Shown here: positions 42,611-56,291 of the stretch, piece after piece
How positions within the stretch are numbered: position 1 is the first letter of the stretch
How the letters are laid out: each line of letters begins with the position of its first letter
Source: Bryopsis sp. KO-2023
Taxonomy: Eukaryota; Chlorophyta; Ulvophyceae; Bryopsidales; Bryopsidaceae
Length of the DNA stretch: 64,000 bases
Assembly: GCA_030272585.1 (NCBI GenBank)
Contig: BSYQ01000008.1
Span: forward strand, 5,890,001-5,954,000
Reading direction: 5' to 3'
The notes under the pieces: generated by a model
Seen by the model: only the letters and a program-made list of their open reading frames with translations
What the model was told of the DNA's origin: nothing
Database searches by the model: none
Translations under genes and position numbers: made by a program

Positions 42611-45600
42611 TCACTCACTCTCCATATCTGCATCTGGGGCCTCTTTCACGTCCAAATCAAATTCATATTCCTGGTCACACCCCAGATAGGAGTCGCACAT
42701 GAAATACAGGGTCAGTGAATGCTTCCCCAGTTCGTTCGGTGCAGCATAATCCAGTTTCACTTTGGATTTTTGTTGCAGGGTAGCCCTCTTAATAGCCAGC
42801 AATTGATTCGACTTGACATCCCCCACCACCAACCACCATGACTCATCCTTCCTCTTTGGATACCTGAAACAGAACCCCAAACAGTGCCAAACAATCAATT
42901 CGCTTACACATACACACAGGTTTCCGAAAAAAAAGATCAAATCTGACCATAAATACCAAACCAGTGCGAGTGTTTTCTCACCGGGGGGCATCTACTGGGC
43001 GAAGTTCGCCTTCGTACTCCCTCTCCAAGGAAACCATCATCGTAACTTGTTCTCCAGCCATCACATCATCTGAATCCAGCACCTCAAAATTCAACTGGAT
43101 GTCGGGGTATCGATTGCACACCACGACGACATCATGCAAATGTCTGTCTGACATTGCCAACAGATTTCGCCGCTCCGTGTCCTCCATATCGATCAAATCG
43201 AACACCGTCTCGATGCTCTTCGCCGCACACTACCAAGAAAAAAAAAAACGGTGAGAAAGGAAGTCCAAAACACATGCTTTGGCATAGAAACAGAGTTTTG
43301 GAAAATTTTCAAGGTTGAATTTCAGTGCAGATTCAGTGGGGCAAGGTGATTTTTCAGGTGGATGTTGAGGTAACCACTGTGCGACTATTTTCCGAGAAAA
43401 TTTATTTTTGTAAGACGGCAGCGACTTTCCTGGTTTGGTAATGAGTTTGAAAATATAAAATGAAAGAATAAGAAACACAAACACATTCTTTTACCCAAGT
43501 GATTAGGAGGGGAGGGGGGGTGCGGACTGAACAACACCCAGAAAGAAACTCTTCTTTCAACAAACTTTCTTGCACTCTCAAATGGCTGTACCTTTTTGCA
43601 CAAATCCCTGTTGAAATGTGGCAGCTGCATGAGGACGGGATCTCGATCCCACAAGCCTTGAGTGACCATCTGACTCAATTCCATTGCTGTCAAGGCTGGG
43701 GTTAACCACCCATTGCTGGCGATAACATCCACGATTGCTTGCAGCAGCCTTGTTGTGTCCTTCACAATTCTTGCTTGATCCATGCCCAAATCAGCTGGAA
43801 GAAAAGTGTGAACAAAACATCAGGGGCATGCTCTCCACAAAACTGATGACGACTAAAAAAAAATTGCTGTGCTGTACTCCTCATTCACACTTTCAAAATA
43901 TGAAAAATAAAGGGGGCCATCCAGAAGCAAAACAAAGTTGAAAGGAGAACATATCAACCATTTTTGCTTCGAAAACTGTTATTTAGCTAGAGTTAATCAG
44001 GGATGAGTCTGGGCTGGTTCTCCAACAACGGAGCTTACTTCCAACATGTGTCCTGGAAAAGTGGGATTGCAACAGAGCGTTGGCTTTGACATGTGGATCC
44101 GTGTATTTTGGTCTGTCCACCGCCACAGGGGCATGCATGAGCAGCTTCCGGACAGCGTCCTCCTCTCCAGGCCTCAAGGGCAAATCATCAAACTCCGAAG
44201 CGGCCGAAACGATCTCCAACAGACCTTTCATTTTGGTCTTAGCAGCCAAAGAGGAGGCAAAAAGCTCGATGGTCGTGTAGTTGATGTAGTAGTAGGCCGA
44301 AATCATACCCAGGTTGAGAGCTGACAGATCCATTTCGTCTTCCACTGCAATTACCTGGCCATAATAGTCTAACAGGTGAGCCTTGCAAGTGTTTTTATAA
44401 GAAAAAATTTTCCTGAAAACAGTCGAATGGGCTTTGGAACTGGCTTTTCTAGTTTCCAAATGTTGCCTTTCCATTCTGCAGATGATGTTGGATCATGAAG
44501 GATTATTTTTCACAAAAACGACAACTCAATGCATAAATTGACGTTTCCTTTCTTCCAGTTTAGCACAGGAATTTCTTTCTATAGAAAACAGCTGCTTTTT
44601 TTTCACAGAGAATAGCATACAATGCTGGCCTTACCCGTGACTGGACCAAATCCTGCAGGGTACTCTCAACCAAATCGGAAAGATGGTCCGAGAGATGCCT
44701 ATGACTGACACCCTGCAGATGATAGTAGTTAGGATTCTGAGCCAAACGTCGGTAGAAGAAACTCCAGGTCAAGTAGTCCACGGCATCCTGTTTGTTTTCG
44801 ATTGTCCGCGTCACAATCTCTGCAACAAGGTGGTTGTGCAGGAAATGGTCCAAATGACTTTCCACTGGGAAAGGCTCAAACAGAAATTTCTTGTAATACT
44901 CCTTTCTTGGACCGTGGCACATCAAAACACATCTAAGAAACAGCAAAAAAAATACCACTCAAAACCCTTTTCACACAGCGAAACCCCACTGTGATTACGC
45001 TGATAATCGTTGTTAGCCTCTGGCCATTTTCAAGGGGAGAAGAGAGGGGGGCGAGGGGGTGCAACATTGGTTGCAAATTCAAGGAAAAACGGGGGCACCA
45101 CTCACAGCCTCACAGAAAAACGTCCTACCCCCCGATCTGAATGGAAAGTACCAGGAAAAACATTCAATGCATAGAGACATTTCTTTATTGTACCTTCCTT
45201 TTACGTCTCTTTCTCAACTTTTCGGAGCAGGAAAGTTTCCATTTCTCAACCAATACATAGCAAAGTTACCCACTACCCTCCCACCTGATCTTCGTCAATG
45301 GCTCAACCACAATCATGTATCCTATCAATAGAAAAAAAATTCACATCCCTTACCTTCCGCATGTGTCTTTCAGAGGCCGGCTGGCTCTGCCCATCATTTG
45401 CAGCAAGTCAGTCACAGCATAATCGGTTCCCCCAGTCCCACTGCCATCATAATGCTGAGTTCCCATCACCACCACCAAATGAGTGCTGGCCGGAATCGAC
45501 CAACACATGGAGGCGGTCGCCACCAAGACTTGAATCGCCCCCGATGAAAACAAATGCATGATCGTTTCTTTCTCCGCTGAGGTCATGCTTTCGTGCAGGA

Positions 45601-48600
45601 AGCCGACACCATACTCCAGAGAATGCTTCAGTGCAGCCTCACGGATCTTTGTAAGAAACGGCTCCAGGTCGCTCTTGTTACACTGCAAATTGATTTCACA
45701 AGTGAAAAACGTGTTTGAAAACGCATAAATGTCTAATTCTGGACGCTTGGTAACCAACCAATTTCGCCAACAGTAGCAACAGTGATTTTGACTTCTCCAA
45801 GGTAATTTATTGATGTCGAGAGGGCAGCAAAACAATAGACTTTCACAGCTTTATTGATGGCTCATTGCACACACACACCTGAAGGAATTTGGATGGGGTT
45901 CCATCAGCAGCCGCATACATCAACAAATCGAGGGTGGTCAATCTGGCATGCTTTCTTGTGGGTACGAAAACAATGGCAGGCTTGTCCCCGCTCGCATACA
46001 TGCACACATTCGAGTAGCAAGGTCTCGACATTGCTTGCATCCTGGACTCGAAATTTGAAATGTCCAAACCATGAATGTGGATTTCCAGCGGAACTGGGCG
46101 AACACCTGGTGAAAAAAAACATCAACAAAAACCCATCACAATCTGAGAAGGAGGGGGGGGGACATCGATTGTCATGAAAATTAAGTGCTGGACTCCATCC
46201 ACAGCAAGAACCTTAACAAATACAATTGGTAATAGGAGTGCCGCCTGGTCCTCTGACAGGAAAACAAATATAGCAATCCATCGTTTTTGTGATTCTCCCC
46301 CTACCAGGTGGGAAATTGAAGAGGCCGTGAGAAGTTGCCCCAATCCACTCTCCCAGATCTTTGGCATTCGCCACCGATGTGCACAAGCCGACAATTCGGA
46401 TTTTCTTCTCAGTCTGACTGCTGATGTATCTCATTCTGGAGGCTATGATTTCGATCACAGGTCCCTTCATGACCCCAATCAAGTGCAACTCATCCACGAT
46501 GAACAGCGACACGGCTTGCACATTTCTGCGCTGCTTCCATCGTCTGGACAGCATGTCCCATCGCTCCGGAGTCGTCAACACTATGTTGCCCCTTTCCAGC
46601 AGCTTCAGATCTGTCTGAGTTTCACCTACATTGACATATCACAAGCAAAATGTATTTTTCCTCATATCAGCAAACAAACACATTCAAAACTGCCACGAGG
46701 GAACATCCAATCCGACCCAATATTATGTGACGCAATGCACCTTCCTGGTGTTCCGAGCGACTGACATACACACACTTCCATTGCAGATTATTGGGTTTTG
46801 TTTTCCCCTCACCAGTGAGCTCCACTACTGTGCAACCCAGCCCCTCCCCGAACTTCTTCCTCCAATCCAACAGCCTTTCGTTGACCAAAGACTCCACGGG
46901 GGCGACATACACGCATCGAACAGCAGATTTGTTTTCTTGTGCATTTTGTAGCATTCGCATGATGGCAAACTCTGCACATATCGTCTTGCCACTTCCAGAA
47001 GGAGCAGCCACAAGGCAATTGTCGTCTGTGTTGTACAGAGCAGTGAAAACCTGAAAGAGTGACCATCACACATGAATGACTCTCACTCTTTTCTTTTGAA
47101 GTGAGCTGCCGAAAAGGGCATCTGCTACAAGAGAGAGGGGAAATTGCATACACAAAATCATTTATTGTGTCCCCTGCCCTATGTATTTACATATTTTTGG
47201 TTGAAGATAGGATATATTTGCTGAATTTGTTAATTTATTAATACTGAACTTCTTCTTTTGGAGATGATTGAATGCATGCCTTTTCCCTCACCTGGGTCTG
47301 AATAGGATTGAAATGCGTGAAGTCATTGTACAGCTTTTCAAAACTCGGATTTTTCAGTGCCGACACCGGCAAGGGCTGCAAATCCAACAGTTCTGTTGGC
47401 GGGGGGTATTTCTCAGGCAAAATCAAATTCCTGAAGGAAACTGGGAGCACAGACTCGCATTGGAGCCAGCGATCGGAGACCACTTTGATAAAGTACTGTG
47501 GAGGCATGGGCTCGTGAATCGGCACTGTGAACGACACGGAGTGATCTTCCTCGACCAGCTGTTTTCGCAGGATGAAGTACTGGTGGTGCAACACCGTTTC
47601 GCTGTCTTGATCTTCCACCAATATCCAGAACGGCTCCACGCTGCCATGCACCTTGTCCTGGCAATACCCCCACCATCAACAATAATTAATTCATGATAAT
47701 CAACTAAAAAAGAAAAAGAAAAAACGTTCGGTATTAAGACCTAAAAAACTCGATTATTCTCTGAGACAAAAGCAACCATTGAACGCTGAAACACCACTCC
47801 TGGGGTCAGTTTAATGATGTCAGTGCTGTTGTGGAAAAAAAAACAAAAAAACAGAGACTTACCTCCCACTGGAAATCTGGAGTGATTGTCAGATCGATTT
47901 TGAGAATGGACCGGGTGATAGGCTGGATCTGAGCTCCGAGTTCGAGTCTCGGGAATTGATGCACCAATCTGTGCAAAGTTTTGCCCATTTTGGGAAACCG
48001 AATGAGTTCGCCGAGCTCTTGACTGCTGAGATCGTAGTACCTCTCCCAGGGCAAGTCTTTCTTCTCCAGCTACAATAAAAAAATCAACACAGATCAATCA
48101 ATTTTAAAAATAGAGAAAAAGAAAAAGAAAATTAAAGACACAGTGGTGCAAGAACATTTGATGAGATCGATTTCTGTAGGGAGGGATCAACTTTCAAAAA
48201 CAGATTCTGTTTTCTTATTTTTTTTTACAAAAATTACAGGGTGTTTTACTACATTTCATCAAGACTGGACATTACCTTGACGACGATATCCTTCAGCAGT
48301 CCTGGGAATTGCCTGAGTGGAGTTTGGCTTGCCCACATTCGCTTCTGCACCATTTTACACAGATTGAGTGCTTTGTCAGCAACATTGGCCCATCCCCTCT
48401 TGAGGGCGATTTCAAACAGGCACCTCATCAATCGGCCGGCGCTCTGAGTGACGTACACCATGTCAGACATGAGCGCAAGCCCCTCCAGCTTGAGATTGGA
48501 AATGTACGATTGCAGCAAAACATTGATTTTGGCTGACGGCTCCTCGATGGATTCTTTCACGGGGAAAGGTACTCGGTCCACCAGTTTTGCCAGTTCAAGC

Positions 48601-51600
48601 TTTTCCTCCTCCCGCACAATTATATGCCTGTTTAAGAAAGAACAAAAATGAAGGTGATGCTACAAATCTCATCAGAAACAACTCACTCGGATGCAGAAGT
48701 AGTGTCAAAAATCATTCGAAGTGCACAGAAGGAAAAGAAATGATTGTCAGAAGCGACAGAGTAGAAAGCAAGAACAAAAGTGTTGCTATGCTTGTCTAAA
48801 TATTAAGCAGGCCGTCCATTTTAGCATTACACATGTCATAACTCAGCTTCATTTTTTACTCCACTTTGTTCCTGAGAAAACAGTGTGTTTTTTATGTACA
48901 TACACATATATTTAGGATATTGGCTTTGTTCTCGAATCGTACTTGAATTCATCTGACAAAGAGAACAGCCTGCACAATTCAATATCCCCCATTGTCGGCT
49001 TCAAGTGCTCGTTGAATGTCGCGATGGATGTGTACGACACGTAGTAATGGCTCGCAATTCGACCCAAATCAGTAACCTGTGTTTCAGCAAAATTAATCAA
49101 CCCCAAGCACATATATAAACACCCACACGAGATTAAGTTTTACAATATATGCAAGCATAGCTTCAAATCCCAACAGATTTATGCAATCCAAACCCTTGGC
49201 ATTGCATCCATGCTCTTTACTCAGTCATTATACCTTTTCCAGGTTTCCAGGTGCTTGTGGATAATCATACAAGCCTTTCATTAAGGACACTTTTAATTTG
49301 ACCATTAAACCTTCAATATCATTTTTTTCTTCCCCCCCCTCCTCTTCTTGAAATCAACCATTGTTGATTTGTTTCTCATTTTCTGTACAAACCCCCCAAT
49401 ATTGGAGCTGCTACCCCTGCTACTGACCTGGAATGTCCCTGTCCGTCTGTCATACTTGATCAGGTTATTTTTATCCAGTAGAATTGCGGCCGTATGTGCC
49501 AAATCCATGCGCTGATCTTTCAAACTGGCGTCGACACCTGGGGCGTCCAAGGGCACTCCATACAAATCTGGATTCTTGAGCATGCGGACAAACATGTAGG
49601 AGTAACCCAGCCACTCCATGGCATCTTTCAGGTTTTGAACGGTTCCCAGCACGATTTCAGCGTTCATGTGGTTGGGGATGGTCGGAATAAACTGACTCTC
49701 GATGGCCAGCTGCTGGTTGAAAAGGGACAGGTAAAACTGAAGCTCGGATCGGCCTGCGTAGGCACAACAAAGAAAACAAGTTCGTGGGGTTTTCTATGCA
49801 AAGATTTGATCTGGGCAAGTAACCTTTCGTGTAGATGTGGTATTGAGAGCACGACTTTTCGTCTGACATTCAGTCCTTCCATCCATTCACAATGGAGGAA
49901 ACGAAGAGATATGACCACTCCCGAAAAAACACTTTTCAGCTACTTATTGGAACTTTATTGACATGCACCCATTGAGATTTGATAACACCTCAACCCAAAT
50001 CTACTGAACTTCTGATCGATGCCAACCAATTCAATCAAGAATACCTGTGATGATGATTCCTTCTCCATACTTGTCGAACTGGGGTCGACCCGCTCGACCA
50101 AACATCTGCATCACATCCAAGGCACTGAGCTCATCCCAAGCGCCCTTCTGTGGGTTGTAAACTTGGGTGCCTTTGATGATCACAGTGTGGGCTGGAAGAT
50201 TAACTCCCCAGGCCAAAGTAGCTGTTGAAACAAGAACCTGCAAACCAAGAGAAAATGAAAAATAAGGAATGGACCCTGCATAATGAAACTTGGGGGGCAC
50301 TTCACTGTCGCCTTGGAAAAATGCTTGAATCAGACACAAAAAATGGTGAGTTTGTTAGAGAAACGAACAGAACTAGTGTCCCAGCCATAAAAAGTGAACA
50401 AAAAAATGATATTCTCTGTGCACCTGGATATGACCGTCTGTAAACAGATCTTCGACGAGAGTTCTGTCGGCCCTGGCCATCCCTGCATGATGGATAGCAA
50501 ATCCAAAGGGCAACAAATCCTTTAAATCGCTGTTCTTGACCGAATCAGCCTCCGTTTCCAGCACTTCTCGACTGGAAGGATCAGCAGGGATGAATTTGGC
50601 CAAAGTGTCCTTGGCCAAAGCTCTTTCCTTCAGGAATTTGGCAGTTTTTGCAGTCTCTTTCCGGGAATGCACAAAGATGAGAACTTGGTGCTTGCCGGCA
50701 CAGTCCAGAGTCTACACAGGACATAAACAAGGGAATTCAATCAACCTATGCATGGATTTCTTGTACCCACACAGGACGTTTCGTTTGCAGATTGGCAGGG
50801 GTGCCTTTCTCCGAAATAATGAAAGAAAAAACAAGCATACCCCTTCGCTGCTTTTGCTTTTTCATACATATTTTTTCCACGCCTTTTGTTTTCCCAACAG
50901 AAATGCAGTCCTCCACACAGTTATCCCCACGCATTACCTTCTCGTAGCAAATCTCGTTCATCAGTTGAAATCTTTGCAGCGGCTTTTTCACGGTGATTCC
51001 GACGTACTGCTGGGCCAAGGGGCAGGGACGATAGCTGTTGTCGAAGAAAAACAACCCCTTGTCTGACTTCACTCTGAGAAAGGCTGCCACATCTCCACAG
51101 TTGGGAAGAGTAGCTGAAAGGCCCACGATTCTGATCATTTCCTGAGTGGCTTCGATGTGTCGAAGGGTCCTAGAAACGATGCTTTCCAAAACGGGACCTC
51201 TGTCGTCATGGAGCAAATGAATCTCATCGATCACCAGCAATCGAACCTGCAAAAAAAAGCAAAAATCATGCGCTGGGTAGGACCATTTGCTGGATTTTCT
51301 GCTTCGCATGACTCACATACTTTGTTACGGAGAAGAAGATCCAAACAGGAGCCAACCAAAAGAAAGGAAATGAGATATTTACAATCAAGAAGAAGAATGC
51401 AGCTACCTGATTGGTGTAGGTTCTGTCGCCACTCTTTCTGGTGATGATGTCCCATTTTTCAGGAGTGGTGACAATGATTTGGGTGGCATCGATTTCAGCC
51501 TTAGTCATGTTGATGTCTCCAGTCAACTCCCTCACAGATATGCCGTACTTTTTGAGGCGGGATCCAAAGTTTCCGACCATTTCTGCTACGAGTGCCTTCA

Positions 51601-54600
51601 AACAGGGGCACATGCATCTCTCAGTCAGACAGGGCGATTCAGAAGACAATCGTTTTGTCAACCATTTATCCGCACTTGAGTCACCTTTTTTTCTTAAAAA
51701 AAAAGGCTTTTGACCCTCCCCAGTGAATGGCAGTTTATACTGCCCTTGTTTGGATATCAACAAAGCTGTAGGAATTTTGTGTTTTGTTCAAAATGCATTG
51801 AATGTGTTTGGACCGAATCCATAATTGCGGGTAGGCCTCATCTTCAATACATCAATCTAGTATCCAACATGTCTTTGTGGTGGTTTTTATTAGGGGAAAA
51901 AAAAAATTCCCCTTTTCCCCCGTTCAGGTTACCTTCATTGGAGCAACATATACGATTTTGAAGGCAGATGTGTCAACAGAGCCATCTGGCTTCAAGTGCA
52001 TTCCGATCCGATGGAGGATTGTGAGCATGGCCACGTTGGTTTTACCGGAACCGGTTGGGGCACACACCAACATGTTCTCAGATGTGAACATGGCTGTTTC
52101 ATAAACCTGCCAAAAAAAAAAATGAGAAGCATGCTTTCTTCAATGGTTATATGATTAATGTTAATATCAGGAGGGGAAAATCGAGCAAAAATACAAGTCA
52201 GTAGCCAGAATGATCCATTTGACATAGCATTCAATATTCTCAATTCGGCACAGTGAAAAAGAGGCACATTCCATTTCTCAGAATCACTGTGCACGCAAAA
52301 ACCTAAATTAGTGCTTTCTTGGGCAAGCCAACATTCCAGACTCACCCGGCTCTGCACCCTGTTCAGTTCCTTCATGAATTTATCTTCCTTTTCATTGTAA
52401 AACGCATTCCTTGCCCACTCCGGCATATCGGTGATCTTTATCAATTTTTCCCCATCCTTGAAAGGCTTCGGCTTCAAAGCTGGAACATGCACTTCTTCGT
52501 ACCCTTTGTTGGCTGTTCGATGAGACCCCTGTGTTTAATTCCAAAAATAGAATCAGCCATGAATACAAGGAAAATATCTACATGAAACGCACCCCCTCAA
52601 TAGAATAAGAATGAAAGCAACCACGCCTTGGCAGGTTGAGTGAAGTTTATTGGCATGGATGAACGAAATCCTCCTTACCTCCGGCAATTGACAGCTTCTG
52701 TTACTCATGAAATGGCCACCCATTCCGAAAGCGAGGGCGTCCAGATCAATGGTTTTCCTTCCGGCGACATCTCTGGATATGGCTTCTTTCGTGGCAGTCA
52801 CATCGGCTGTCTCCCTCAGTTTCCTGGCTTCCTCGCGAATCGATCTTTCCATGGCATTCTGTCGCTCTTTTGCACTAGCTCTGGTCGCATGCAGAGCACT
52901 CAGAATTTCACGAGTCTCGGCCCTACCTGGAGATTCAAAAAATGCCACACAGAATTCGACATTTCAGAAACAGTTCATTCAAAAAAAAGCAAGAAAATAA
53001 TCTCCTATACAAACAACTTCTGATATCAAAGAATCACTTACCAGTCATTTCCTTTTCAATCTTTTCTTTCTCCTGTTCATTCTGGGCTCTGGCTAGCCTC
53101 ATGCACCACACGATTTTCAACCGATTGATGACCAGCTCTTTGACCAAATCGAACTTATCATAGTCGAGCAGGGCCACCAAGGAATTCTCCACTTCCCTGC
53201 CATCCGATTTCTGGACAAACACCCAACACAAAAAAGACATGATGCGACCTCAGCAAATGCGTGCTATGGTCTTCCATTATTCTAACCCACACTTCCTGAA
53301 CACTTGAAAATCGAGTCGGAAACGAAAGAGAAAGGAAAACATGCACAGATGAATCAAGCTTTCATCAAAAAAAAGCAACTGAAGGGCGCTCGTTACCTGA
53401 AGGGCAGTGAAGACTTCTTCTGCCAGCTTCTGTGATGCATTGGCATCGATTTCCCCAAAGGCTTTGGAAATCCTCCGCTGCAGCCAGTAGGCATCGATCT
53501 CTTGAACGTTCAGTCCTGTATCCACCCGTTCCTCCCCTTCATCCACATCCATGTTCGTTCTGATATCCACACACATTTCAGTGTCGTCTTTTCCCTGACC
53601 ATCCTCGTCATCATCGCTCTCCTGCACAGTTCAAGCAACCATGAAATATGTTAGTTTACACACCCATGTCTATTTTTCATAGGAAAAATGCCTCCGATTT
53701 TTTTTTCTTTCTGTGCGTCTCCGGAAATTGTATTGCCTGATGAATGCTATATAGGGGGTTCACTGCACCGGATGATCACAAGGGGTATGGCTTACCACTA
53801 TCTCGTCCAGTTCCCCCTCATCTTCTCTTTCGTCCTCATCCTCATGGAATTCCACAGCAACTCCATTTTCATCATCCAAAACATCAGTTTCAGTCGGTTC
53901 CTGTAAAATCATCATGGAAAATCTCCCAAATTAAAATCAAAGCCCACCCCCCCCACACCCACAAGAAAAAAGGAAAAGAAATTCAAAGCACTGACAAAAA
54001 CTATACATATATACGTAATAATTTATTTCAAGGGTTATGAACAGTTGAGGCAAAACCCTGACAGGACAGATGGAGGGAAAAGAAAAAAAGAACGAAAAAA
54101 GGTCTGAATTCCAGGCAACTCCCTTGGGAGCTGCTGTCAGCAAATGATCGAACAGGAGAAGTTCAATGCAGCCATAGAGACTGACCTGTCGTTCCGATTC
54201 AGGAATATAGTCGGTGATGAGTTTTCCAATGGCCACCAACTGAGCAAACTTATCCTCAGAGAGATCCCCCAACAACATCCCGCATTCTTTCTTCCTGTCT
54301 GGATCCTGGGAAATAGCATTCAATTCCACCAGTTAAGCACCTCCCCAGAGTTCTTTGCACCATAATTTGTCGATTGAGTCATTAAACATAATATTGATAT
54401 TGGGACAACAATAAGCGACATTCTTCGATTTCTTTCCCCCCTTCAGACAGAGGTTTTCTGCAAATTTTTATATCTTATTAGGTTTTTGATATCTTATCCT
54501 ACCTGCAAATGGTCGTTTTTGAGAACAGCCAAAACCTCATCTGCTGCCCCATTCAAAACGTCTTCCGGTTGATCTCCGAATTGCCTTTGAATGACGCTCA

Positions 54601-56026
54601 ACAAAGCTTCGTAAGCTTCTTTCGTGGGCCGAGTTTTTGGACGATAAAATCCAAACGTATCCACATCCAAAACGCTCACTCCCATCCCCGTCTGTTGACA
54701 CAACCACCGTTTTCCATGGTACCAAATCATTGCAAACTAAGACTACTTAAGTTTTAAAGTAAAACTATTTTTGCTATTTTTTTTTTCAGAGTACCGTCTT
54801 TCGGACACAGTACAAATGAATGAAACAACAGCTAAGAAAACATTGTCAAAGTGAAAACAGACAGCGTCATGCTGCATATTGATGGTTGATTGATTGATGT
54901 CTGCACAAATGACGGGGAAAAAGTAAACATACGAAATTCCTGACAGTCAAATTCATTGTTTTACCTTTCTGGATTTCCTGGGCTGATCGAAATCATGTCC
55001 CTTATCTTGACCCTCTCGCCTTCAGAACATAATTTGCAAAAAACTCAAATAAAATCTCAAAAAGAAAAAAAAAAGAGTTGTCCTAACATTGACAGTGAAA
55101 GGAATATATTTCTATTAAAATCCATAGCCACTTTCTGTGTGAACCACCCCCCCAATAATAATTTCACTCTCTGTTTCGTTGTTGGTTTTTTCTGTGAAGA
55201 TCTCGCAATCCAAAAGGGGACAAAAAAAAGGAGTCATACTTTTTCTTTAATTTATCTTTTCGCATTTGCAGCTCCTCAGGGGCTCCAAACAGAACCCTGT
55301 CCCCCATTTTCCCTGGCATCCGATTCCATAGAGTTTCAGGCTCTCCACTTGGCTCATGTGAATCTCGGGTCCGAGTGTCTGACGTGAGGACGAGACTAGA
55401 GTTCTATGAAACAAGCCAGACGGGAAAATTAGAAAAGAAAAAACCAAAGATAATCATTATAGATTTAATTTGGGTTGAGGGTTGCTTTTTCAAAATATGC
55501 CACTAGTTCTAAACAGGATTTTACACTGGTTTGGCGCTGTTAGGGCTGAAATATTTGGGCAGAGAACTCTCAAGCCATAAGTTAGCACTTATTGAATCTT
55601 AAAATGAAATGCATGTGCTTAGCTCACCAAAAAAAATCAATTTCTTTCAGGCACTTGTTTCTTTTCATTAAGTGGAGACAGAAAAGGGACAAAAAAATAT
55701 TATTGAGAAGAAGAAAATATAGCTTTTTTCTGTTTTTGCACACAAGCTTTATGTGTCGGACTCTCACACTTTCCAGGGTCGATCGAGTTTCGATTCCCCC
55801 GAAAAAAACGGTATCTCAGGATCTAGATTCGTCGTTGGCAGCAAACAAAAACAATTTCATCGCGGATATGCAGCGGTCCCAAGGAAACACAGAAGGGGAA
55901 ATTATTCGAACCGCATCGCTGCGGAGAGGCCACAGTGCGTCGACGTCTCACCGCTCGATAATCATACTGCTTGAATCGTGCATACTCCTCCGCTCCGCCT
56001 CCCCTCTTTCTGTCTTGCCCAACCAT
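42611..56026 (-). CDS. BRR2: BRR2, U5 snRNP 200-kDa RNA helicase (29 exons)
   Basis: Ski2-like DExH helicase that unwinds U4/U6 during spliceosome activation. Exons: 55952-56026, 55240-55403, 54965-55019, 54503-54691, 54186-54305, 53796-53900, 53397-53621, 53042-53210, 52679-52926, 52346-52528, 51933-52106, 51407-51595, 50938-51246, 50424-50711, 50045-50237, 49428-49753, 48943-49076, 48276-48627, 47863-48069, 47292-47657, 46813-47050, 46305-46625, 45879-46105, 45354-45682, 44635-44932, 44039-44354, 43592-43794, 42982-43229 and 42611-42863. All phases agree and give 2167 residues, the usual length. N-terminal cassette: [13 protein letters not shown] (about 639), [17 protein letters not shown]-terminal cassette: AAPSGSGKT (about 1372), DELH (about 1481), [17 protein letters not shown]. 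Each cassette is followed by a Sec63-type unit. The start [10 protein letters not shown] and the end [16 protein letters not shown] match plant BRR2. The start is the first in-frame ATG. Confidence 0.97.
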
Positions 56027-56291
56027 TGCAACAACGTTTCGGCCAACAAGGAGCCCAAACAAGCACCACTGCAGCTCTTCCGTTGATTTTCAACACTCGC
56101 TCTGTCGGGCATGGACGAATCGTCAGACTTGATTGATTAGTAATAATTAAGCAAAACCAGTAACATTACCTAGCAATCAACGGGCTGGTTTCTTTCCGAG
56201 TGCTTTTCTGGGGGATTGTCGTCGCTTTTCAAACGGTTTGCTATAGATTTCGCCTCGAAATCCCTTCGATCGTGAGGTTCGTATCGTAAGC
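56027..56291. promoter_or_regulatory. Shared bidirectional promoter of BRR2 and EMC6
   Basis: Only 265 bp lie between the divergent start codons of BRR2 (minus) and EMC6 (plus). It must hold both 5' UTRs and both promoters. No TATA box is visible, which fits housekeeping genes. Confidence 0.65.

Noticed and set aside
45350-45835. Independent small helicase genes at the individual BRR2 exons
   Set aside because: All are exons of one BRR2 gene, with consistent phase from 56026 to 42611.
55750-55810. tRNA-like B box in BRR2 intron 1 (GAGTTTCGATTCCC)
   Set aside because: No A box or cloverleaf pairing at the right spacing.
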